A stretch of DNA of 64,000 bases from Saposhnikovia divaricata (GCA_036435485.1 CM071597.1:178046147-178110146), one strand, 5' to 3'; positions 24,294 through 35,890 are shown, numbered from the stretch's first letter. Made by a program: numbers and translations. The notes: a model not told the origin generated them from the letters alone.

Positions 24294-26710
24294 ATTTGAT
24301 TGGGTCCTGCGGATTTAAAGTATTGACCTTTATCAGGCAAAATAACATTTTTAATTTTAACATCTTTAGTCAATAAACATTTAACCTTATAAACAGATTT
24401 GAAAATCTTTTGTTTTATCTTTGGTATCCATGTTTCTCTAGCAGCAATAACACTTGTGTCATTGACTGGACATTTGACCTGGCAAACATTCTTGGTAACC
24501 CTTTGTTTAGTCTTAGGTACAAATGTCTCTCTCCTAACTTGAGGAGGAAAAGCAGTCTTTGATCGAACATTATTGTTCCTGTTCATATGCTGTCGAGGAG
24601 CAGTCTGTTTAACACATGCATAACTACCATTAAAATAAGCACGCATACTGTTAAAAGCACAAGACATACAATTGATAACACCACATGCTTTATGATCAGA
24701 ATCAATGATAGGCATGGTATTCATGTTAGACATGTTATTTTTCTTCTTCAACTTATTACTACCTAATCCAGTCTTAGAAGAACTAGCTGTTTCAACAACC
24801 TTGACTGGCACTTTAGGTACATCTTTCTTGTATGAAACATTCGTTGGATTAATGTCCTCAACAGATTTAGCCTTAACAAAGACTGTGACATCTTTCTTGG
24901 ATGAAACATTCTTTGGATTAGCGTTCTTAACATATTTATCCTTAACAAAGACTGTGCCATTTGCACTATCCTCATTTCTCATTTCTTCTTGGATAACCAT
25001 AGAAAGAATATCTGGTGGTCCAGCATCAGATTTTTTAAATAGAGGTTCTTTAACATTTTTGAGCACATGTGGTATTCCCCTTTCTTTAGCACTAACAGGG
25101 TTAGGGGAATTTATGCCCAATGAGCCAACAGCTTCATTGTAACCATACCCTATACCTGTTGTTCGTTCTACAACTTGATTGTTAAAGAACTCTTTGGAAA
25201 CTTTAACCGAATTATAACAAGCCCTGACCTATGTTTCAAGTTCAGTAATTCTAGCCATTTGTTTGCCTACAACTTCTAGAATAGCTTTCTCCTTTTTATA
25301 AAGCATTGTTATTTCATTTCTTTGTTGATCTTGATTAATATGCACCTTTTTCAATTCTGACACTTCATTGCCAAGATTAGTGCTTAACAGATCTAGTCTT
25401 CTATATTCAGTTTGTGCATTACCTAAGGAATTATAAAGACTACGAATCAACTCAGGGTCAGTAACAATTACCGGTTTGTTATGATGATCAGATGCTTCAT
25501 CATTTGCCACCAATGCAAGATTTCCATATTCTTCATCTTCGCTGTCCGTGTCATCCCAACTCTTACCAGCCGCAACATAGGCTTTTCCAGGTTTCTTCTT
25601 CTATGCGGCAAAATCTCTTCTTTGAGTTTGCTTGGGTTTCTGACATTCAGTGGCAAAGTGCCCTAATTCATTACAGTTGAAGCAACGAATCTTGCTTCTG
25701 TCAATAGATCCAGTTTTGTATCCTCCCCTGTTACTAGTGGAAGAAGAGCCTCCTCTTTGGAATCTGTTATTTGACTTAAACCTGTACTTTGGATTTCTTC
25801 TGAATCTAAAGTTGCCAAATTGCCTTACCATCAATGCCAGCGATTCATCTTCCAGTTGATCTAGCTCTTCCAATGAGTAGAAGTCTCCACCATCCTGAGT
25901 AGGTGGTGTTTGACCAAGTTCTACTTTAGTCTTTTCCTTGTCTGAGCTGTAAGGTAGAACAACCTTAGCTTCCACTTCCTTAGGTGCCTCAACTACAAGA
26001 GCTGTAGATGAACTTGGCACTCTTCCTTTACCAGAGACCTCCCTCTGCTGTACTTGTTCCAGTTCATAGGTTTTCAGAACACCAAACAATCTTTCAAGAG
26101 CAATCTTATTCAAATCTCTTGATTCTCTGATGGCTGTTATCCTATGTTCAAGATGAGTGGGCATCGTCAACAAAAACTTCATATTAATCTCCTTCTGGGT
26201 ATATTGCTTGCCATGAACTTGCAAGTTGTTGATAATTTTGTTATACCTTTCAAACACTTCCTGGATGCCTTCATTAGGGCCAGCTCTAAAGTGTTCATAC
26301 TCAGAGGTTAAAATCTGAATTCTGTTTTCCCTGACTTCATCAGTTCCTTCATTGATAGTCTCAATAGTTTCCCACATGTGTTTTGCAGTTTTACAATTCA
26401 TCACATGACTGTACATCACAGCATCCAGGGAATCTATTAAAATAAGTCTCAAATTTTTATCTAGTCCTACGTCCTCTTTTTCAGTAGGAGTAAAAGAATC
26501 AGCATGCTTTGGAACAGATGATGCAGGTGTTACAACAATTCCTCCAACAATAGATTCAGATATATGTTCGAGTGGAATTATAGGTCCGTTCTGTAGAACA
26601 CCCAAATATTTAGAATTTGCGACATCAAGAAACAACTCCATTTTATTTTTCCACATTGCATAATTATCCTTGTTCAACATGGGAATCTTAACAATGCTTT
26701 TTGACGACAT
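24272..26710 (-). pseudogene. Element A Gag, two in-frame stops
   Basis: Single frame of about 813 codons from ATG 26710, interrupted by TAG at 25603-25601 and TAG at 25231-25229. The N-terminal copia Gag domain (YAMWKNKMELFL; ILTSEYEHFRAG; EVFERYNKIINNL) is followed by an acidic stretch, then the zinc knuckle CFNCNELGHFATEC at about residues 343-356. A coiled-coil-like region and a long basic C-terminus follow, ending IWVPKKV. The C-terminal part has a duplicated block (FVKDKYVKNANPKNVSSKKD and a close second copy, about 24840-24970). Its role would be particle formation and RNA packaging. It starts about 80 nt after the primer site. Confidence 0.9.
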
Positions 26711-26793
26711 GATGAATTTTTAAGTGAGTTAAATATTGGAGATAGATTTTTGGCGGAATAAAATTAGGATCTTGATTTGTATATCAATCAATA

Positions 26794-26808
26794 AGCTCTG
26801 ATGCCAAT
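26794..26808 (-). promoter_or_regulatory. Element A primer-binding site
   Basis: On the minus strand ATTGGCATCAGAGCT follows the LTR end AACA. It matches the Met-tRNA site TGGTATCAGAGC except for one base. Confidence 0.85.
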
Positions 26809-28310
26809 TGTTAGGTCCAATATGTTTGTAGAAGGGGGGGTTGAATACAAACAGTACTGTTTAATCGAAATTTGTCCGGATAATTTAATTTATATTTTGA
26901 CAAATTTGAGCGGAATTAAATGAAACAAAATTCAAGTTGAATATAAAATTATATTAACTTGAGGGGTTTGTTACAAATACAGTACAGAATTTATATCTAG
27001 TTAATAAAAACAAATTAGAAAATTCGACATGAATTTTTCTAGATTTGTTAATAAAAATCAAGATATAGATTAGGAGTAAAAACTCGATAATAGTACAAGA
27101 GTATCAAGTAAACAAGTTCTATCGGATCAGATATTAAAAATAAGATGAACTTGATTTTCTATGAATTTTTCTGCTCCTGCAGGTTGTGTTCTTGATGAAA
27201 GAGAAGAGAGTAAACTGCCTTTGTTGAATGTAATATTCTTGTCTGTCTATCTTGTGCCGTCTGTGTCTTCATATATAATATTTACTGCCTCTTTATCTTC
27301 AAATATAACTGTCAAGACAATAGGCAATACAATCTATTCTTCCAAGACAATAGGCAATACAATCGGCAAGACAATCAGGTTCTTCCAAGACAATCGGCAA
27401 GACAATCAAATTCTAAGATCTTTGTCTTGCTTTATCAATAATTATCATTCTGTCTGAAGCTTTTTCTGTTTGATCATTATCAAGACAATCTGATTTGAAC
27501 TGTCAAGACAATCGTCAAGACAATCAAATCAGATTTTTATTCTTCTTTTTTAAAGCTGTTCAGAATTAATCATCACCAAGATAATCGGCAAGACAATCTG
27601 AGATTGTCTTGCTTTACTGACTTCTTCTTCAAGACAATCGGCAAGACAATCTCTAATTGTCTTGCTAGTTCATTTTTTTCAGTTTTAAATTAAACTGATT
27701 AAAAAATATAATTATTTTAATTTAAACTTACTTAAATAATAATTATTCAGATTTAATTAATTTAATAATTAATTTAATTAATGAATTAATTCTCGATGAA
27801 TTAATTTATTAATTAAATTGACTACTTGATTTAAATTAATTAAAAAAGAATAATTATATATCCTTGAATTGTCTTAATTCTTTTCTGAATCACTGAAAGT
27901 AATAAAGGAATACCACTGAATATTTTGTTGACGTTCCATGCATGGTCTGGTTCATGAACGACTAACTTCAATGACTGTCCTTTAATTTTCACATTAAAAA
28001 TGTGATTCATTTTTCTTCTCATCTCTTTCTCCTTCTTGTACTCCACTGTATTCTGTCTGAACCTGTCACTCTAGAAATCTTTGTCTTAGAAATAAATCCA
28101 CTTCTTTGATGCTATACTGAGGCTTGATCAGCAATCTGAGCTTCTTCCAGTGTAAAACATCAAAACTATAGATTGACTTTAGGGTTTTTCTTCTGATAGA
28201 TAGTACCTCCTGAGATTCCTGTGACAGTTAAAGTTATTTACTTATTACAATCTAAGCTTAAGTTGAGTTGAGTCCTCGAACTACAAATAGGCCGTGTCAT
28301 ATGCCTTTCA
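26809..28310 (-). repeat. Element A 5' LTR
   Basis: 1502 bp, ends TGTTAGGTCC (plus strand) and CCTTTCA. Ten exact AAGACAATC/GATTGTCTT copies between 27360 and 27665, mostly as direct pairs spaced by GGC or GTC. Pairs with the split LTR 3464-4217/16903-17658. Confidence 0.94.
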
Positions 28311-28880
28311 GTGACCTATTTTGATGCGGCATCAAAAACAAAAACAAATGGAGCTCGTTTAGTTCTACTGACCATTGTTAGCTCACGATTGAATATGCCT
28401 TGAAGTTGAATTTATCAACGACCAATAACGAGGTAGAGTAGGAAGCCTTAATAGCCGGACTAGGCTTGGCTCTAGCCATGAGGGCCAAAAAACCTTAAAG
28501 TCTGTGGAGACTCAAGGCTGGTGATAACCAAAAAGAATGGAGATTTTGAACCCAAAGAGGAAATGATGATGAAATACCAGAGGATTATAAAATCACAGTT
28601 GATATGGTTCGAGGAATGCTTCCTTGTATAACGGTCGATGCCTTGTGTAAATTCGCCTCATATGAAATCAAGAATTACACTAGAAGTGTCTACTATCAGG
28701 TCTTGGAGACTCCCACTATAGAGCGCAAGTTGTTGGTGCCCATCGACGTTGGAAGTTGCTGGAAAAATCCCCATCAAAGCTCATCTTGAGACTGGTTGGC
28801 TCCATGATAATGCCTTGGAGGCATGGAAACTATTAGTGAGAGCATTGAGATATGCATTGATCTAACCCTAAATGGCTACC
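28311..28880 (+). pseudogene. Second RNase H and linker of the Tat-like element, continued
   Basis: Resumes the domain cut at 3463 after the second GTGAC copy: YFDAASKTK at 28317. Pieces in shifting frames follow, matching EYALKLNF..TNNE, EALIAGLGLALAMRA and LKVCGDSRLV near 28390-28530. The linker VDALCKFASYEI..RSVYYQVLETPTIE lies at about 28633-28720 (frame 28604-28789), and WLHDNALEAWKLLVRALRYALI at about 28797-28863. Integrase should come next but is absent. Many stops; non-functional. Confidence 0.75.
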
Positions 28881-29580
28881 AAGGCTGTAGGCCTCCACTC
28901 GAGCTAGTCATTTGAATTCAAGGTCTCGAATCAAGGATTCAGCAAATGGGTCAAAGCACTGATGGTCTCTCAAACATACGCACAGATGCTAGAAATACAC
29001 ATGAAAAAACTATTTTGGCTCCAAAAGTGCCTTAAAGACCTTCGATTTGATATATCGTGGGTCTAATTCGGAGTAACGAGTCAAAAGTTACGGATGATTT
29101 TGTGCATACGATGCTTTTTCGACAAATTTCAAACCAAAGCAAGGTCCTATGAACATAGAAAGAAGGTTGGAATCAAAATCAAGGATCGAAAACCAACCAC
29201 AGTATCCTAGACTTGAAGTTAGGTGTTGAAAACAAGGGAATCTCCTATACGGATAATTAAAGAAACAAGGACCTCTGTGATAAGGGGGGCAAGGTCAGGG
29301 TTGTTTCAAACACCCTATTGTAAGTATGAAAGGATGTCAGGAAGCCAAGGGCCATAGTATAACCCAAGGTTATTTGAAACCAAGAGTTCAAGAACAAGTT
29401 AAGGCCCAGAAGGTCCTGAAAACTAAGAATAAGGTTGTTTGTGATCAAGGATCACAAAATCAACCATGGTGTTGTAAGCACACTCTAGAAACAAGGAGGG
29501 GAGTTCAAAAAAAGGTTTGGCTTTGGTCAAAGTCAAGGTCAAAAGTCAAAGTCAATGGTCAAAGTCAAATAGTCAAAATT
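28881..29580. other. Non-coding tail of the Tat-like element
   Basis: No domain recognised. GTTTGAAACACC-like words and GGTCAAAGTCAA runs (29520-29575) are shared in style with the repeat block that follows, so it is probably the 3' untranslated region of the same element. Confidence 0.4.
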
Positions 29581-31260
29581 TGGCCAAAATTCAAAAAAAA
29601 AATTGGGGTGGGACCCAGCCGACCAGGTGCCCTTGGCCGAATGGCCGACCAGAGGTGGCCGACTAGAGTGAAGAGGGGAAAAAATGGTCCAGGTGTTCCG
29701 AACACCTGGACCCCTGAACGACTTCGTTTGGTCCCACCTGGACCCCTGAACGACTTCGTTTGGGCCCCGAACGCTCAAAAATGCTCCGTTTGCGCCTAAA
29801 TTTGAGATTTGGAAACCTTGTAAGGTCCTCTACAAGACTAGGTAGGTATCTTAGTGATTTCAAGAAGTTGAAAAAAAGAAGGTGTTTGAAACAAGGTCTG
29901 GTTTGAAAACCAGTTTAAAATGAGGCATTTCGCCTCTAAAACGTTCAAAAATGCATATTTTCATGTGATTCTTTTTCATACCAGGAGATTATAAGAATCT
30001 CTATCATATGAGCTCAACTTCAAAATTTGGGTTTAGAAATGTCAGGGGTGTTCTGAAACCGTGAGGGTGTTGAAAGACCCTGAAGGTGTTTGAAACATTC
30101 AAAAAAAAAAATTATGGGGCCCAGCCGACCAGGGGTGGCCGACCAGGCACCCTTGGCCAAACGGCCGACCAGGGTAGGCCGACTAGGCTGCCTTGGAGGA
30201 AAAATGGCTCAGGTGTTTGAAACACCTGAGCCCCTAGTTGATTTCATGACCCTACAGAACGCTAAAAAATGCTCCGTTTTAGCTCAAATTTGAGATTCAA
30301 GAACCTTACAAGGTTCTCTACAAGTCTATGCAGGTGCCTAAGTGGTTTCTTGAAGTTGAAAAAATGACATTGTTACGAACAAGGCCTAGTTTGAAGACCA
30401 GCTTAGAGGTGGAATATATTTTGCCTCCAAAACGTTCCAAAATGCATGTTTTCATGAGATTCTTCTTCATACCAGGAGATTATAACAATCCCCATCATAT
30501 AAGCTCAACTTCAAGATTTGAGTTTAGAAATGATAGGGGTGTTGAAAAACCAGGAGGGTGTTTGAAAACCGGGAAGGTGTTTGAAACACCAATTCCAGAA
30601 GGCCGTATTTCTTGCCTAGACAACTCAAAAATGGGTATATTCACTTGATTCTTTCTCCAACCAGGAGATTATAAGAATCCCTATCATATAAGATTAACTT
30701 CAAAATTTGAGGTTAGAAGTGTTAGGGGTGTTGAAAAATCAGGTCTGGTTTGAAAACCAGAAACCCTTGGCGTGTTCGAAACACCCCTCAGCCAACCAAT
30801 ATCAGCTGCGGATCCATGATTCAAACATGATTGAAAGATTGAGGGTTTAAGGACATGAAGTTTCAAGTAATCAAGGTGATTCGTTTGAGAACAAGTTACT
30901 ACAAAACTCTTAAGGAGGGTTTGAAAACACCTCCGGGCTGTCCACGTTGTTTGGGCCATATCTCGAGCTCCGGATATCGGATTTGGACGATCTTACTGTC
31001 CACGCGAAGCTCATTAAATTCTCTATAGTCCTGGGTGGGTCCCATCAACCCTTGGCAAAATGGCCGACCAGGGTAGGCCGAGCAGAAATATGGGGGAAAA
31101 ATGGGTCCAGGTGTTTCGAACACCTGGATCCCTAGCTGATTTCGTTTGGCTCTAGAACGCTCAAAAATGGGTATTTTCACGTGATTCTTTTTCCGTCAAG
31201 GAGATTATAAAAATCTCTACAATATGAGCTTGACTTCAAAATTTGAAGTTAGGATTTCAC
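29581..31260. repeat. Diverged tandem repeat block with near-palindromic motifs
   Basis: Three to four diverged units of roughly 0.5 kb. Each has a GGCCGACCAGGGTAGGCCGA-like stretch (29620, 30120, 31065), a near-palindrome of the type CAGGTGTTTGAAACACCTG (29691, 30210, 31112), a CAAAAATGC or CAAAAATGG word and CAGGAGATTATAAGAATC (29980, 30475, 30660). Tandem repeats in the 3' region are a known habit of Tat/Ogre-type gypsy elements, so this may be that region. No coding sequence. Confidence 0.7.
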
Positions 31261-31913
31261 TAATCGCAGTTAGGGGGTGATTAACCTCGTTTAGCGACGT
31301 TTAAGGATTTCCACTCGAATATTAACCTATCTTAAGGTTAAGAATGGATATCCTAGTAATAATTACATCAAGGATGAGTTAGTTAGCCTCGATTAAGGCC
31401 TTTATATCCCCGTTTAGGGTTATTTAGCCCCGATTAGGGCCGAATTAGTGTCTTTTGCTCAAAAATTAGCCCTTATTAAGGATTATGAGCAATGACCGCC
31501 TGATATTAACCCTAACTTAGATAAGTTAAGGGAAATAAAGCACTAATGAATTTATGATAAAGGATCCTATGCACGAATTGCACTTGGATTAGTGTCTACG
31601 AGCTCGAAATGGCACTAATCCTATTGCCCAAAGGCCTAGAAATCTTAAGAAAAAGGTTCGAGAGGCCAAGGAACGTTTAACTTTCTTAAGTATTAACTTG
31701 CGAGAGAATACTGAAAATAGGTAAAGTTATATTAGCCTTCTCAGACAGAATTCGATAAACCCAAATAAAAAAATTGCAAAAATTACAAAAAATTGTAAAG
31801 TTATTTTTAATGCTAATAGTTTTGATTATTAGATTCATTTTGGCCGAAAACATTGGTGAATTATAAAACAATATCTGATACTGATTATGGGCGGATTTCA
31901 CCGCATTAATATT
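31261..31913. other. No gene seen
   Basis: Rich in GATTAA/TTAAGG and CCCCGATTAGGG words; perhaps LTR or decayed element DNA. No open frame with recognisable content and no clear boundary. Confidence 0.4.
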
Positions 31914-32241
31914 CACTACAAGAAAAAATCGACCACACAACAGTTTTTATCCGTCGTCTGAAGCCCTGCTTTTCCGTTGTCTATCTCGATGCCATCTGTT
32001 ACCAACATCAGACAACACCAGCATAACCGTTATGTATGTTGCAGACAGATAACAGACCTGGTTTCAGAACTGTTGTATGAAAGCTGGTATAGACAATAGT
32101 TGGAGTCGAACTATTGTCTAATTTCATGTAGCTCAAGTGTTTCTTGGAGTAAAAATATTGTCTAATTTCATAGAAGTCCATGGTTTATAAAATATAATCT
32201 ATTATTTCTTTATGTTGTAGACAATGGTCTTTTTGTAATAG
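31914..32241. mobile_element. CACTA-type terminus, possible small non-autonomous element
   Basis: CACTACAAGAAAAAATCG at 31914 is a typical plant CACTA terminal inverted repeat, followed by subterminal GTCGTCTGAAG / GTTGTCTATC / TCAGACAACA words. A weak inverted counterpart (CTTTTTGTAATAG) is at 32229-32241, which would give an element of about 330 bp. No 3-bp TSD can be shown, so the right end is uncertain. Confidence 0.5.
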
Positions 32242-32261
32242 AAGTGTTGTGTGAAACACAA

Positions 32262-32633
32262 CACTTACTGACCAAGATGACCATCAAGAACAGATATCAT
32301 CTTCCTAGAATCGACGATTTGTTCGACCAACTTAAGGGAGCTACGCATTTTTCGAAGATTGATTTGAGATCCGGATACCATCAACTGAAGATCAAGCCTG
32401 AGGATATTCCTAAGACTGCCTTTAGGACTCGATATGGACATTACGAGTTCCTAGTTATGTCTTTTGGATTGACGAATGCGCCAGCTGCTTTCATGGATTT
32501 AATGAATCGTGTGTTCAAGAGATACTTGGATAAGTTTGTGATTGTATTTGTTGATGACATTCTGATATACTCGAAGTCTCCTAAGGATCATGCAGAACAC
32601 CTCCGTTTGGTTCTGGAAGCACTGAGGAAGTAA
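32262..32633 (+). pseudogene. Chromovirus-type gypsy reverse transcriptase fragment
   Basis: About 123 open codons of a Ty3/gypsy RT fingers/palm: KNRYHLPRIDDLFDQLKGA, FSKIDLRSGYHQLKI, LVMSFGLTNAPAAFMDLMN, then the catalytic FVDDILIYSKS, ending ALRK followed directly by TAA. Intact chromovirus Pol would continue, so both ends are cut. The uninterrupted frame and intact catalytic Asp pair suggest a fairly recent fragment. Neighbours are the CACTA-like end on the left and the host gene on the right, so transposon capture is one possible origin. Confidence 0.85.
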
Positions 32634-32756
32634 CAAAGTAAATTAAAATAACACATATACTGTGAGTGTTTGATGGATAGTCTGGCTAATCCTTTGTCGT
32701 CCTAGTTATTGGGTTCGATTTTATTGTTAGCGTAGAACTATACTGAAAAAACACCT

Positions 32757-33239
32757 ATGTGTAGCATGGAAGGAAAAAAGTGGAAAGGCAAGGTATTCAC
32801 AACACTAAGAAAAGCAAGTGCAAAACAAATATGGCCTCTTTACAAAGACTTCTTTAACCTACACAAATGGTTTTCGGGTTTGGAAACTTCCTATGGGATC
32901 TATGGATCCAACGGTGAACTTGGTTGCGTTCGCTACTGTTTGGGTTGTTCGATTCCTACTTCTGATGGTTGTGCTGCCTGGTCGAAAGAAAACCTTATAG
33001 CCATTGATGAAATTAATCTGAGTTTAAGCTATGAGATTGTTGATTCTAATATTGGCTTCAATTCGTACGTTTCGACAGTTAGAGTTTCTCCTGTAGCTAC
33101 TGATAATGGATGCATGATCAAATGGTCATTTGTGGTTGATCCGGTGATTGGTTGGAAAGTGGAAGATTTGCTGATTAAATATCAACGTGGACTTGAGTCC
33201 ATGGCTAAGAAAATGGAGGAAGCTGTGATTTCGGCCTGA
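32757..33239 (+). CDS. Lachrymatory-factor-synthase-like (Bet v 1/START-fold) protein
   Basis: 160 codons, no intron, full length for this plant family. The pattern KWKGKV...IWPLYKDFFNLHKWF, GCVRYC, WSKENLIAIDE, LSYEIVDSNIGFNSYVSTVRV and WSFVVDPV..W is the Bet v 1-like polyketide cyclase/START family called lachrymatory-factor-synthase-like in plants. Outside Allium the substrate is unknown; these are soluble small-ligand-binding proteins. An alternative start nine bases downstream (32766, MEGKKWKGK) is equally likely. There are no stops or frameshifts, so it is probably a working host gene. It is the only one in this window and is flanked on both sides by transposon debris. No convincing TATA box was seen. 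Confidence 0.85.
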   Translation: MCSMEGKKWKGKVFTTLRKASAKQIWPLYKDFFNLHKWFSGLETSYGIYGSNGELGCVRYCLGCSIPTSDGCAAWSKENLIAIDEINLSLSYEIVDSNIGFNSYVSTVRVSPVATDNGCMIKWSFVVDPVIGWKVEDLLIKYQRGLESMAKKMEEAVISA

Positions 33240-33299
33240 TTTGTTTTTTTATCTATGTTTAACTTGAAAAAGGAAATTGATTAGTTAGTAGGATGAATT

Positions 33300-34405
33300 T
33301 TATCTATAATTAAGTAAGGTTAAATAAGTAAAATCAACGGGTACTATACCGACCGACCTACAAAACTTTAAATGTTTCGACTATTATATAATAGTATAGA
33401 TAGATAGATGTGATTCGATAATAATTATATAAATGTTATCCGTGATATTTCTGGAAATGAGGGATTTTAGTTAAAAAAATATAGAAAAGATGATAGGTTT
33501 TAGTTGAAAAAGATAATCGGTTAATATTAGTAATTATAAATTTTTTATTGTATTTTATTAAATAGAGAGGACTTAGTTAGAGAAAATTAAAAAGGCAACA
33601 TGTTTTAGGTGAAAAAGGTAATTAGTTTATAGTAATTATAATTTACTTATGTTATTTTACTAAATAAAATTGTTCGTAATGTTTTTAGAAAAGGAGAAAT
33701 TAATGTTGTCCGTGATATTTTTAGAAAAAGTGGGATTTTAGTTAGAAAATATAAAAAAAGATGTTATGTTTTATCTGAAAAAGGTAATCGGTTATTAGTA
33801 TTTTAATATCATTATTTTATTGTATTAAATATAACCGCCCGCGATGTAACTGGAAAAGGAGAAATTTTAGTTAGAAAAAATAGAAAAGGTAACGTTAATT
33901 AAAAAGGTGACATGTTTTAGGTGAAAAAGGTAATTGTTTAGTTTATAGTAATTATAATTTAATTATGTTATTTTACTAAATAAAATTGCTCATGATGTTT
34001 TTAGAAAATGAGAAATTAATGTTGCCCGTGATATTTCTACAAAAAAAAGGAATTTAATTTGAAAAAATATAAAAGATGATACGTTTTAGTTGAAAAGGTA
34101 ATCGATTAATTAAAAGTATTATAATATTATTTTTTTATTAAATAGAAACGCCCATGATATAATTTGGAAAAGAGAGTTAGAGAAAAGAAAAAAAGGTAAG
34201 GTGTTTTGGCTGAAAAAGGTAATCGCCCGTGATATAATTGGAAATAGAGACATTTTTGTTAGAAAAAAGAGAAAAGGTAACGTATTTTGGCTGAAAAGGT
34301 AATTGATTAGTTAATATTAATTATAATATAATTATGTTATTTTATGAAACAAAATTGCTCGTAGTATTTTTAAAAAAGGAGAAATTTTAGTTAGATAAAA
34401 TTAGG
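33300..34405. repeat. AT-rich diverged repeat array, Helitron-like debris
   Basis: A Helitron-type 5' end on the minus strand is suggested by TTATATAATAGTATAGA at 33385-33401, preceded by AATGTTTCGAC as at 41232. The rest is a series of diverged units with GAAAAGGTAATCG, TTTTAGTTAGAAAA and CCGTGATATTT. Related units recur at 40440-41400. No gene. Confidence 0.5.
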
Positions 34406-35671
34406 CCTGGCAATTTGACACGTGAACACGACACGAAACGGCACGAAAAATACGGTTTTGGGTTTCAATTTTTGGTACACGAAACATGAAAGTACACGAA
34501 CACAAAATTACACGAATATTTAGTGTCGGATATGGGTTTTCATTTCGGGTACACGAAATAAAGATGTTTATAATTTACTAGTTATAGATTTTATGTATAT
34601 ATTAATATTATTTTTATAAAGATATATATTTTACACAAAAATATACATATTTACAAGTTTTTATAGAGTTGTATTTAAATTTATATATGGAAATGTAAAA
34701 TATTTTATGTATATTTCATATGAACGGATTCCTAAGGTCTAACGAAAATCGGGCATTACGACGGCTATAAATCGATCGTTTCCAAATTTACCACAATCAA
34801 ACCAAGCCACACCGGGCATCCATACAACTTATACATATGTTATTCATCTCAACAAGTCCAGAAATATTACACTTCACCATCATGTGCATCATTTTACTTA
34901 AATCACTAAACCACTAACTAATCATGCTTATAACATCACCATAATCATAACTAAGTTAAAATCCATCAAGAACATGCATAATCTCAAAGTAAGGGCTAGG
35001 GTTTCATGAGTTCCATACCTTCCTTGGTGTGTGTAAGACCTTACTAAGCCTTGAATAATCCTTGTGCAACCTTAACCAAGCTTAGATCATCCAAGAAATC
35101 AAGAAAAACAAAGTTAGTTTCTTGAAAGTTACTATTCACCCTAAACTTGTAAAAATCATAGAAAATCGAAAAATAACAGTTTGGCTCTCAAATTTTTACC
35201 ACATCTTGACCTCTTCATAAGCTTTATTTTATATAAAAAAGACTTTTGTTATCATTTGTTTGTCGGCATCATTTTTTTTATAACGATATTCAAATTCGAA
35301 TTTTGTCTTGGGATTGAACTTGAACCTCTTGCAAAATAACAAGCATAGGGTACATACTTTTACTCAGACAACAAAAAATATTACTAGCCACGAACAAACA
35401 CGGTGTGGGGTAATTATCCAATTGAAGAAGCATATGAAATTTAATAACACTGTGTCGAACAAGGTTTATGTAATTTACCGAAGTAAAATTAATCTCGAAG
35501 AAAAGAGTAGTGATTACGTTAACCTTGTCAAAAATGCAAACAATATAATTAACATTTTTAATTCATACATTGGCTGTAGTCACAGAATTCACACGATAAT
35601 AAAAACAATCATTTGAACTACAATAAGAGAAAAGATCATCATAATTCGTGTGCATCTCATGGTAAGGTGCT
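34406..35671. other. MITE-like and LTR-like debris, no gene
   Basis: 34408-34560 starts GGCCTGGCAATTTGACACG and repeats ACACGA words, a pattern seen at the ends of hAT-type elements. 34730-35170 reads on the minus strand like the leader part of a gypsy LTR (CCCTAGCCCTTACTTTGAG, GTTCTTGATTTCTTGGATG) and resembles 48900-49160. Boundaries are not visible. An open frame at 35308-35616 has no recognisable content. Confidence 0.35.
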
Positions 35672-35890
35672 TCAAGGGATGGTCTCCAAAATCTCATACT
35701 TATAATCATAATCAGTATAATCCTCACTATCATATTCATATTTAGACGCAGAGTCAAACTCATCTGTGAAATCGGAGCCTTCATCTGTGAAGTCGGAGTC
35801 TTCGTCCGTCAAATTTGAGTTTTCATCACAATTCCAAGTGACTTTTACTAGGATCTCACCATCAACTACATATGAATCATTTTTATTTAT
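35672..35890 (-). pseudogene. Acidic open frame, possible exon or gene fragment
   Basis: 72 open codons on the minus strand without an ATG, bounded by a stop at 35893-35891 and ending TGA. The product is strikingly acidic and Tyr-rich with a short repeat (DEDSDFTDEGSDFTDEFDS) and the tail YDSEDYTDYDYKYEILETIP. The repeat is also visible in DNA as about 24-bp units (GTCGGAGTCTTC / ATCGGAGCCTTC). Could be a terminal exon of a host gene or a captured fragment; function not recognised. Confidence 0.3.

Larger units (their letters stand above)
3464..28310 (-). mobile_element. Element A: Sirevirus-like Ty1/copia retrotransposon (minus strand)
   Basis: TG...CA ends, a 5-bp TSD, two LTRs of about 1.5 kb, a Met-tRNA-type primer site next to the right LTR and a purine tract next to the left LTR show a copia element read on the minus strand. 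Order in its own sense: LTR (28310-26809), gag (26710-24272), protease-integrase-RT-RNase H (24293-21020), a long spacer, ORF3 (20047-17916), PPT, LTR (17658-16903 joined to 4217-3464). Element B sits inside the downstream LTR. Net length is about 12.2 kb. Gag, pol and ORF3 all carry stops or frameshifts, so it is defective. The large extra ORF between pol and the 3' LTR points to the Sirevirus lineage. Confidence 0.93.

Noticed and set aside
24705..25142. 145-codon plus-strand frame over element A gag
   Set aside because: Shadow of the minus-strand Gag; composition reflects the complementary Lys/Val-rich repeats.
29326..29799. 157-codon plus-strand frame
   Set aside because: Low-complexity Gln/Lys/Val-rich reading of repeat DNA, with no similarity to a known domain and no conservation of frame in sister repeat units.
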